A DNA stretch of 64,000 nucleotides from Nitrospira sp. (GTDB lineage: Bacteria > Nitrospirota > Nitrospiria > Nitrospirales > Nitrospiraceae), in assembly GCA_024998595.1 (NCBI GenBank), contig JACOEK010000002.1, positions 1 to 64,000 on the forward strand, given 5' to 3'. Positions within the stretch are counted from its first letter, which is position 1. The number at the start of each line of letters is the position of its first letter. A model generated the notes under the pieces. That model had not been told where the DNA came from and made no database searches. It saw only the letters and a list, made by a program, of their open reading frames with translations. Shown here piece by piece: positions 35,370-42,255 of this stretch. Both the position numbers and the translations under genes were made by a program.

Positions 35370-36131
35370 ATGGCCGCAGACGGCCCTTGCCACGACTCTC
35401 ATTTCCCGACCTCGATGACCATCGCCGTCATCATTCCGGTCCTGAACGAAGCCCGCTGCCTCGGTCAAACGCTCTCGCACACCATTGCCTTGAGATTTGA
35501 CGACATGATCGTCGTTGACGGTGGAAGTACCGATGACACTTGTGGGATCGTCCGGTCGTGTGCGGATCGAATGGGCACTCACCTTTCTCCCACCACCGGT
35601 TCAATGCGATTACTGACGGCTCCACGCGGTCGGGCGCGGCAAATGAACTCGGGCGCCGCCACAAGCGGGAGCGACGTCCTGCTGTTTCTGCATGCTGACA
35701 CCCTTCTCCCGTCGAATGCTCGACAGGCGGTCCTCACTGCGCTGTCCGATGGAACCTGCGTGGGCGGGCGATTCAATGTCCGCTTCGACTCCTCGAGTCT
35801 CCCGGCCCGCATCATCGGTGGTCTGATGAACCTGCGCTCGCGCTGGAGTGGCATCGCCACTGGCGACCAGGCGATTTTTGTCCGGCGCGACGTCTTTGAG
35901 AAGATCGGACGATTTGCGGACATTCCCCTGATGGAAGACATCGAGTTCACGCGGCGGCTCAAACGAGCCGGAAAGATAGCCGCGTTGTCGGATGAGGCCG
36001 TGACCGCCTTCCGTCGATGGGAGCAGCAAGGCCCTCTTCGCACAATTCTATTGATGTGGACCCTTCGCTTCCTGTACTGGATCGGGGTCAGCCCGCATCG
36101 GCTTCAACATTTTTACAGCATGGTGAGATGA
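35370..36131 (+). CDS. Glycosyltransferase family 2, TIGR04283 type
   Basis: 253 residues. GT-A fold with VIIPVLNEA, VDGGSTDDT and LLFLHADT (the DxD-like HAD) and a downstream GDQAIFVRRD and PLMEDIEFTRRLKR. These are features of the 'rSAM/selenodomain-associated transferase 2' family. The start at 35370 is directly at the previous stop; ATG at 35415 (MTIAVIIPV) is an alternative and starts the domain. The next gene is its usual companion. Confidence 0.88.
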   Translation: MAADGPCHDSHFPTSMTIAVIIPVLNEARCLGQTLSHTIALRFDDMIVVDGGSTDDTCGIVRSCADRMGTHLSPTTGSMRLLTAPRGRARQMNSGAATSGSDVLLFLHADTLLPSNARQAVLTALSDGTCVGGRFNVRFDSSSLPARIIGGLMNLRSRWSGIATGDQAIFVRRDVFEKIGRFADIPLMEDIEFTRRLKRAGKIAALSDEAVTAFRRWEQQGPLRTILLMWTLRFLYWIGVSPHRLQHFYSMVR

Positions 36132-36134
36132 ATC

Positions 36135-36887
36135 ATGAGTGCCCATCCCTCGGACCGTAAACAGCCAGCCGCCGTGGCCCTGGTGATCTTCGCCAAAGCC
36201 CCGATCCCGGGGCAGGTGAAAACCAGACTCTGCCCCGCCTTGACCGAAGACGAAGCCGCCACGCTCCACGGAAGCTTTGTGCTCGACACGCTCGAACGCA
36301 CCAAAGCGGCGGCCAGTACGTTCAAGCTCCCGTTCGATCGTTTTCTGGCCTGCGCGCCCTCGAGCACGCACGTGTTTTTTAGAATCATGGAAGCGCGCCA
36401 TGGGGTGACACTCTTGGAACAGGAAGGCGAAGACCTCGGTGCCCGAATGCGACACAGCTTCGACCAGCTCTTCGCCCGCGGCTACCGGCAGATCTGCCTG
36501 GTGGGTACCGACGTCCCGTCACTGCCGCTGACGCACTATCGCGATGCCTTCGCGTCGCTCAACGGACATGACCTCGTACTGGGGCCGGCCAACGACGGCG
36601 GATACTACCTGATTGGTATGACCAGGCCTCACCCTGCCCTATTCGAAAATATTCCTTGGTCGACGGACCAGGTCCTGACGCTCACTCAGCAGAAAGCCGC
36701 TGCGGAAGGGCTGAAAACCGCCATCCTCCCCTTCTGGAATGATGTGGACACGCTGGACGATCTCCAGGGGTTGATCGATGACTGCATGGCGGATAAGAAA
36801 CGCCCGAAGAAGGAGCGAGTGTATTCAACCAGAACGGCAGGGACGCTGGAGCTCCTCGCAAAGCGCCTGCGCGAACGCCTGACATAG
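36135..36887 (+). CDS. Nucleotidyltransferase-like protein, TIGR04282/DUF2064 type
   Basis: 250 residues. IFAKAPIPGQVKTRLCPALT is the family's N-terminal signature, then VGTDVPSLP and GPANDGGYYLIG (nucleotide-diphosphosugar transferase-like motifs) and WNDVDTLDDL. It is the 'transferase 1' partner of the preceding gene, encoded after 3 bp. The pair often accompanies radical SAM or arsenosugar genes; here the nearest radical SAM gene is kamA. Confidence 0.9.
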   Translation: MSAHPSDRKQPAAVALVIFAKAPIPGQVKTRLCPALTEDEAATLHGSFVLDTLERTKAAASTFKLPFDRFLACAPSSTHVFFRIMEARHGVTLLEQEGEDLGARMRHSFDQLFARGYRQICLVGTDVPSLPLTHYRDAFASLNGHDLVLGPANDGGYYLIGMTRPHPALFENIPWSTDQVLTLTQQKAAAEGLKTAILPFWNDVDTLDDLQGLIDDCMADKKRPKKERVYSTRTAGTLELLAKRLRERLT

Positions 36888-36897
36888 AAGGATACGT

Positions 36898-37632
36898 ATG
36901 CCGAACCAGGTCGCACTCATCACCGGCGGAGCTAAAGGAATCGGCCGCGCCATTGCCCTTGATCTTGCCTCGCAGCACTGGTCCATCGCTATCTGTTACC
37001 GCACCAGCGCCGCAGCCGCAGAGGAGACCAGCGCCGCCATCGTCGCACGCGGCGGTCAAGCCCTCGCCTTGCAATGCGACGTCTCCGACCCGGCAGCGTC
37101 AAAGCAGCTGGTTGAACAGGTGGAGGCGCGATGGGGAAAGATCGACGCGCTGATCAACGGGGCCGGCCCCTACCATCGTGTGAACCTCTTTGATGAAACG
37201 ACGGCGGGCTGGCGTGAGATGTTCGATGGTAATCTTCATCCGATTTTTTATCTCGGGCAAGCTGTGGCGCCCGGCATGAAAGCACGGAAATATGGACGTA
37301 TCATCAATTTCAGCATGGCCAACGCCGATCAGATGGTGGCCCAGCCGGAAGTGACAGGACATTACATCGCCAAGGCCGGTGTATTGATTCTGACCCGCAC
37401 CCTGGCGAAGCTGCTCGCCCCTTATGGCATTACGGTCAACGCGATTTCACCCGGCTTTATCGATTCAGGCAGTGCGCCCCCGGAAGAACTGGCAGGAGTG
37501 GTCAAACGGATCCCGGCAGGATATGTCGGGACTGTGGAGGACACCGTCTCCGCAGTCCGCTACTTACTGAGCGATGAGGCGCGCTACGTCAACGGTGCCA
37601 ATCTGCACCTGAGCGGCGGGTGGGGCATTTAA
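36898..37632 (+). CDS. Short-chain dehydrogenase/reductase with displaced active-site Tyr
   Basis: 244 residues. TGGAKGIG (9-16) binds the nucleotide; NGAGPYHR replaces the usual NNAG; Ser in IINFSMANA. The catalytic motif normally YxxxK is here HYIAKAG, so Tyr is only three residues before the Lys and His sits in the normal Tyr position. The C-terminus (DEARYVNGANLHLSGGWG) is of FabG type. Substrate unknown; pteridine or 3-oxoacyl reductase possible. Ends the plus-strand run, 10 bp before the convergent UbiA gene. Confidence 0.85.
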   Translation: MPNQVALITGGAKGIGRAIALDLASQHWSIAICYRTSAAAAEETSAAIVARGGQALALQCDVSDPAASKQLVEQVEARWGKIDALINGAGPYHRVNLFDETTAGWREMFDGNLHPIFYLGQAVAPGMKARKYGRIINFSMANADQMVAQPEVTGHYIAKAGVLILTRTLAKLLAPYGITVNAISPGFIDSGSAPPEELAGVVKRIPAGYVGTVEDTVSAVRYLLSDEARYVNGANLHLSGGWGI

Positions 37633-37642
37633 CCGGATCGAT

Positions 37643-39079
37643 CTACTTGGCGAAGAAAAGAATAGCCCCGATGAGAGCCGCCATCACGTAACTTTTGGCG
37701 TCTTTTACCGCGAACACCACCGGGTCGTCGTCCATTCGGTTCCGGTACGCCAGCAGCCAGACTCGACTGATCCAATACAGCATGACCGGACAGACCAGCC
37801 ATAAAACTTCCGCATGGGTGTACAGCAGCAGCACTTCTTTACTGCTGATGTAGAGCGCCAGCACCAACACCGCCAGCAATCCACTCGCAGTCCCGATACT
37901 CGAGATATGCTCCAGATCCGTCACCCAATACCCCCGTCCATGCAGTTCCGTTCCCTCAGTCTGGCTCGTGAGACGCAACTCGGTAAAGCGTTTGACCAGG
38001 GCGAGACTCAGAAAAAGAAACAGCGAAAACGTCAGCAACCAATGGGACGGAACCACCCCGGTTGCGGCACCACCGCCATACACCCGTACCGTATACAGCT
38101 GCGCCAACACAATCACATCCAGCAGCACGAATTGCTTCAGGTAAGAAGAGTAGGCCGTGGTTAAAACCAGGTACCCCGCCAGCACGATTAAAAATACGCG
38201 AGGGAGCGCGAAGGCCAATGCGACCCCCGCGACCAGGCAGCCCGCAGCCAGGCAGAGCCCAAATGGGATGGACAGACTGCCGGAGGCAAACGGCCGATAT
38301 TTTTTTCGGGGATGCCGGCGATCGGAAGCAAGATCGAGGCAATCATTCACAATATACACAGCGGACGCTGAGAGACTGAATGACAGAAACGCCAACGCTG
38401 CCTGGATCATCAGCGTACGATTGGTCAGTTGATGGGAGGAGACGACCGGAATGAACACCAACACGTTCTTGGCCCATTGATGGACGCGCAAGGCTTTGAC
38501 CACCTGCTTCAGCCAGCTCACCGGATGACTAAAGACCCGACTGACCGGAGCAAGCGCTTGCGCACGGCTCGCCAAACCGGCAGACGCATTAACGACGATC
38601 GCTTCATTGGCTTCAGCCCACACAGGCAAATCCGCAGCCGAGTTTCCCGCATAGGCAAACCGCCGGGTTCCATAACGCTCAACCAAGAGCGCCACCTTGC
38701 GCGTGCCCTTGAGATTGATCGACGCATCACTTCCGAATACCCGCTCCTCAAATAAGCCAAGGTGGGCGGCCACGGCATGAGCAAAACTCACATGACTCGC
38801 CGTCGCTAACACGAGTTTTCGCCCGATCTGTTTTTCCTGGGCAAGAAACTCGATCAGATCCTGGTCATAGGGCAAGGTGCTGGCGTCGAGCGTCACGCGA
38901 CGGGCAATCTCGTGCTTGAAATGGGCTTTACCTTTGAGCAACCAGAAAGGAAGCAGGAAAATGGAGAGCGGATTCTGCTTGAGAAGGGCTAGCAGTGATT
39001 CCCACAGCAAATCGGTCTTGATGAGCGTGCCATCAAGATCGACACAAAGCGGACTCTTCGCTGGATAATCCTCACCCAT
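37643..39079 (-). CDS. HAD phosphatase-UbiA prenyltransferase fusion
   Basis: 478 residues. The N-terminal ~190 residues are a HAD domain: CVDLDGTLIKTD, ATASHVSF and YAGNSAADLPVW. The rest is a UbiA membrane prenyltransferase with eight or nine helices and both Asp-rich motifs: NDCLDLASDRRHPRKKYRP near ~255 and a second near DLEHISSIG. The first motif has the HP-K form of decaprenyl-phosphate phosphoribose synthases. The fusion could transfer phosphoribosyl to a polyprenyl phosphate and dephosphorylate the product, a pathway to arabinose/ribose glycans. Inference from family. Confidence 0.88.
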   Translation of the reverse strand: MGEDYPAKSPLCVDLDGTLIKTDLLWESLLALLKQNPLSIFLLPFWLLKGKAHFKHEIARRVTLDASTLPYDQDLIEFLAQEKQIGRKLVLATASHVSFAHAVAAHLGLFEERVFGSDASINLKGTRKVALLVERYGTRRFAYAGNSAADLPVWAEANEAIVVNASAGLASRAQALAPVSRVFSHPVSWLKQVVKALRVHQWAKNVLVFIPVVSSHQLTNRTLMIQAALAFLSFSLSASAVYIVNDCLDLASDRRHPRKKYRPFASGSLSIPFGLCLAAGCLVAGVALAFALPRVFLIVLAGYLVLTTAYSSYLKQFVLLDVIVLAQLYTVRVYGGGAATGVVPSHWLLTFSLFLFLSLALVKRFTELRLTSQTEGTELHGRGYWVTDLEHISSIGTASGLLAVLVLALYISSKEVLLLYTHAEVLWLVCPVMLYWISRVWLLAYRNRMDDDPVVFAVKDAKSYVMAALIGAILFFAK

Positions 39080-39249
39080 GAGTGGTGGAGAGGATTTTAT
39101 CGGGTGGAAGACGGTCTCGCAAGAAATTACGGGAAGCGTATCGATTCAGGCGCCCCATCCGCTCACAGACAAGGCGCCTCTTTCAAGACGGAACCGGCGG
39201 ACCGCCGCGCGGCGAGGAGCCATCAACGTGGCGTATCGGCCTGCAACGA

Positions 39250-39579
39250 TTAAGACTCGGCGCCGAAGGCCTTCTTCAGAAGCGGCATCACCTCGCCCTT
39301 CGCTTCCATCGGGTCCAGGATATCCGTATCACCGTAAAACTGACCGTCGATGAACACCTTCGGTAGGGTCGGCCAATTCGTCAGTTTGGTCAACGCATCG
39401 CGTTTGGCCGGCTGAGATAAGACATCGATGAGTTCATAGGGATACCCATACTTTTCGAAGAAATGCATGGTCTCCCGGGTAAACCCGCACATGGGCATGG
39501 ATTTCGTACCCTTGCCATAGATGAGGATCTTGTTGGAGGTGATTTCTCGCTGAATTTCTTCTTCGATCGGGTCAGCCAT
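39250..39579 (-). CDS. grxD: Monothiol glutaredoxin (Grx4 type)
   Basis: 109 residues. Active site CGFT at 31-34, where the classical motif is CGFS; MPMCGFTRET and WPTLPKVFIDGQF, GDTDIL support the fold. With BolA, encoded just upstream on the same strand (12 bp), these proteins form [2Fe-2S] heterocomplexes used in iron-sulfur delivery and regulation. Confidence 0.94.
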   Translation of the reverse strand: MADPIEEEIQREITSNKILIYGKGTKSMPMCGFTRETMHFFEKYGYPYELIDVLSQPAKRDALTKLTNWPTLPKVFIDGQFYGDTDILDPMEAKGEVMPLLKKAFGAES

Positions 39580-39590
39580 CTGTTCCCCCT

Positions 39591-39836
39591 TTATGTTTTC
39601 ACTTCATCAGGTGTCGTGGCCGTAATCTCCAACGCATGGATGCGCCCGTCCTTCATCGGACCGGCCAATGCTTGATACACCATACGATGGCGATCGAGGA
39701 GATTCTTATCGACAAATCCCGTCGAGGTCACGCGCACGATCAAATGGTCCTGCGTGCCGGTCTTGTCGATCACGGTGACGGCGGCATCGGGAAACACTTG
39801 ACGGATATACGTGGTCACGGCTTCGGCGGTAATCAT
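39591..39836 (-). CDS. bolA: BolA family protein
   Basis: 81 residues. The VTSTGFVDKNLLDRHRMVYQ and HALEITATTP segments carry the conserved His of BolA. The Grx4 gene follows after 12 bp, the standard gene pair. Short length fits the YrbA/BolA2 kind. Confidence 0.92.
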   Translation of the reverse strand: MITAEAVTTYIRQVFPDAAVTVIDKTGTQDHLIVRVTSTGFVDKNLLDRHRMVYQALAGPMKDGRIHALEITATTPDEVKT

Positions 39837-40008
39837 CTGTCAGCAGAATAACGCATCCGGGAAGCCGAAGGCAATCCGCCCTGCTGGCGGTCACTCGTTG
39901 GGAGCCGCCTCAGACGCTCCGCGGATGGCATTTTTCCCCTCAGCCCGATACACGAGGCCCGAAATAGTCAGGTTCACGCCATCCGCAGATGCAGAAAGGA
40001 GAATGCTC

Positions 40009-40278
40009 ATGCTTCAGACGATGTCTCGTCCGCCCCGCTCGCTTGTACGAACAACCTTGTGCGTACTCGTCCTCGTTTTCGGATGCCAAACCACCCTGTC
40101 GCTGACAACCGCTTCAGCCGCCGGTTCCGGTTCGGAAGCCATTCAAGGCTTGGGGAGTTACTTTTTGACCTTGCCCTATAGCGGGATCAAGATGGCCGTC
40201 GCCGCACTAGGAGCTGTCGCCGGAGGAATGGGGTTCATTTTCACCGGCGGAGACAAAGTCACGGCCGATAAAATCTGA
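40009..40278 (+). CDS. Small secreted or membrane protein, unknown
   Basis: 89 residues. ATG at 40009 has AAAGGAGA about 7 bases upstream. N-terminal basic segment then LCVLVLVFGCQTTLSL: signal peptide with a lipobox-like FGC. A hydrophobic glycine-rich segment (MAVAALGAVAGGMGFIF) near the C-terminus suggests a membrane helix. No family recognised. Confidence 0.55.
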   Translation: MLQTMSRPPRSLVRTTLCVLVLVFGCQTTLSLTTASAAGSGSEAIQGLGSYFLTLPYSGIKMAVAALGAVAGGMGFIFTGGDKVTADKI

Positions 40279-40659
40279 GGACCGGCGATCGGGGGCGAAT
40301 ACGTCGTGACTCCGCAGCATCTCAGAGCCGAGAAGGATTTGCACTTCTTCGGTACCCCTCCGGCTAAATAGGCCCTCGATACGGCCGGATCGGATATCGG
40401 TCGACCTTCTGCTCCCGACACCCGTCATCCTCCATCCATCGCGCATGCCTCTCCTGGTACGACCGTGGGGCGGTGGTGGATTTCACCAGGGCTGGTGGAT
40501 CCCAACCACCAGCCCTGGGGTCCCTCTCCAGACGAGTACCGCTAACAGGCTGAAATCGTGCGATTCTTTGGGATCTCCTTGGCGGCACGTCTGTTGCTGT
40601 ACCCCATCACCAAGCAGGTAATTGAATCGAAACCTCGGCACACCAACAAGGAGGGGACC
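40279..40659. other. Intergenic region before the receiver gene
   Basis: 381 bp with no convincing gene. Contains the strong hairpin at 40486-40518 and, at its end, AAGGAGG before the receiver ATG. Confidence 0.5.
40486..40518. other. Perfect 13-bp hairpin upstream of the receiver gene
   Basis: CCAGGGCTGGTGG and CCACCAGCCCTGG with loop ATCCCAA. No U tract follows on either strand, so not a typical intrinsic terminator; may act in mRNA or as a protein site. Confidence 0.6.
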
Positions 40660-41094
40660 ATGGGAGAATTCAAATCGGGCTTTTTCATGAGTGAAACCGC
40701 ATGCAATGGCCGGGTGCTCGTCGTGGATGATGAACCGGACATTCGCAAAGTCGTCCGGATGACACTGCAGAAAGCCGGGTATGAGGTCATCGAAGCGGAG
40801 AACGGAGAAAAAGCCATTGAGGCAATCAATACGGGAGAAAACCGGCTGCTGCTGGACGTCCTGATCTGCGACATCCGGATGCCGAAGATCAACGGAGTTG
40901 AAGCCATTGCCTACTTCCAGCAGGAATGGCCGCGCGTCCCGATCATTGTCCTAACGGGTTTTCCCGACACCGACATGGCTACTTCCTTCCTGCGCAGCGG
41001 CGTCGTCGATTACCTGGTGAAACCGGTCGAAGGGGAAAAACTTCGCACCGCCGTGGCCCGGGCGATGGAGCAACGGGAACTCGCGCAACTCTAG
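40660..41094 (+). CDS. Stand-alone response regulator receiver
   Basis: 144 residues; ATG chosen for AAGGAGG upstream. One REC domain: VLVVDDEPD (acidic pocket), phospho-Asp in LLDVLICDIRMPKI (CDIRMP), VLTGFPDT and conserved Lys in YLVKPVE. No output domain, so it may act on the kinases encoded downstream or as a phosphate relay. Confidence 0.93.
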   Translation: MGEFKSGFFMSETACNGRVLVVDDEPDIRKVVRMTLQKAGYEVIEAENGEKAIEAINTGENRLLLDVLICDIRMPKINGVEAIAYFQQEWPRVPIIVLTGFPDTDMATSFLRSGVVDYLVKPVEGEKLRTAVARAMEQRELAQL

Positions 41095-41125
41095 CGATCC
41101 CAGCCGCACCAGTCTCCACAACTCG

Positions 41126-41156
41126 CGTCGGGGAGGGCCTCACCCCCTCCCCGACG
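41126..41156. other. 12-bp hairpin between receiver and Rossmann-kinase genes
   Basis: CGTCGGGGAGGG and CCCTCCCCGACG with a seven-base loop, 31 bp after the receiver stop. No U tract. Likely attenuates or stabilises the mRNA. Confidence 0.5.
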
Positions 41157-41205
41157 ACGAGGCACAGCTTCACAGGAATTTCGGTGCCTCCACCCGGAGC
41201 AAGGC

Positions 41206-42255
41206 ATGCCATCACACAGCACCAGGATCGCCATCATCGGCGCAGGAAGAGGCGGGACCGCCATTTTGGAACTTCTTCACCAGATTCCCGACGTCGAAAT
41301 CGTTGGGATTGCGGATAAGGACCCGGCCGCTCCCGGACTCCAACGAGCGCGGGATTTGAACGTGGCAGTAGAGGAGCAGATTCACGACCTCATCCGGAAT
41401 CATGGCGTCAACCTCATCATGGACGTGACCGGGGATCCATCCATGGCACCCTTCATTCAGGCCATGAAACGTCCCGGTGCCGAAGTCCTCAGCGGGGCCA
41501 CCACGCGGTTGTTATGGAAACTCGTTCAACACCAATCGAAACTGGAAGCCGAATTGTTCCAGGCCGATAAACTGGCCGGACTGGGCTCTTTCGCCGCCGG
41601 TATCGCCCATGACATCAACAACCCGCTGCAGTTAATCCTGGGCCTTGCAGAAAATCTGACGGACGAGCAAGATTTAGCCGTCGTTCACGAACAGGCGCGC
41701 GATATTACCGAGGCCGTGAAACGCACCAGTGCCATCTGCCGCGACCTGACCCGGTATGCAAGACGCAACGGTACCGGTGAGGACGTCATGGTCAATCTCA
41801 ACACCAAACTGGACGAAGCGTTGAGAATCGCCCGGTATGCCGTGACGCTGCAGGATGTCACGGTCGTAAAACGGTATGCCGAAGACGCCACCGTTTTGGG
41901 AAACCCCGACGAATTGCTCCATGTCTTCGTCAATCTGATTACGAACGCCGTCCAAGCCATTCAGAACCGCGGGACGTTGACCCTGCAGACAAACGTCGGG
42001 CCGGACGGACAGGTCAGCGCATCGGTGAGCGATACGGGTTGCGGGATTCCGAAGGAGGCCTTCTCGAAAATCTTTGAGCCTCTGTACACGACAAAACCCC
42101 CCGGGAAAGGCACGGGGCTGGGATTGTACAATGTGATGTCGGTGATTTCGAAAATGGAAGGACACATTTGCGTCGAAAGCGACGTCGGTGTCGGCACCAC
42201 CTTCCGGATCGAATTTCCACAGGTGCAACCGACTACATCATGCGCGCCCCAATGA
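41206..42255 (+). CDS. Histidine kinase with N-terminal Rossmann NAD(P)-binding-like domain
   Basis: 349 residues, soluble, no membrane helix. Residues 6-100 look like a dinucleotide-binding domain: IAIIGAGRGGTAIL (GxGxxG, 11-17), then a beta strand ending DKDP, and a VTGDPSM segment, as in dehydrogenase N-domains. From ~118 follows HisKA with His135 in GIAHDINNPLQL and HATPase_c with NLITNAVQA, SDTGCGIPKE and KGTGLGLYN. The arrangement suggests kinase control by NAD(P)(H) or another nucleotide. That is inference; the acidic residue at the end of beta2 (ADKDP) favours NAD. Stop overlaps next start (ATGA). Confidence 0.88.
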   Translation: MPSHSTRIAIIGAGRGGTAILELLHQIPDVEIVGIADKDPAAPGLQRARDLNVAVEEQIHDLIRNHGVNLIMDVTGDPSMAPFIQAMKRPGAEVLSGATTRLLWKLVQHQSKLEAELFQADKLAGLGSFAAGIAHDINNPLQLILGLAENLTDEQDLAVVHEQARDITEAVKRTSAICRDLTRYARRNGTGEDVMVNLNTKLDEALRIARYAVTLQDVTVVKRYAEDATVLGNPDELLHVFVNLITNAVQAIQNRGTLTLQTNVGPDGQVSASVSDTGCGIPKEAFSKIFEPLYTTKPPGKGTGLGLYNVMSVISKMEGHICVESDVGVGTTFRIEFPQVQPTTSCAPQ

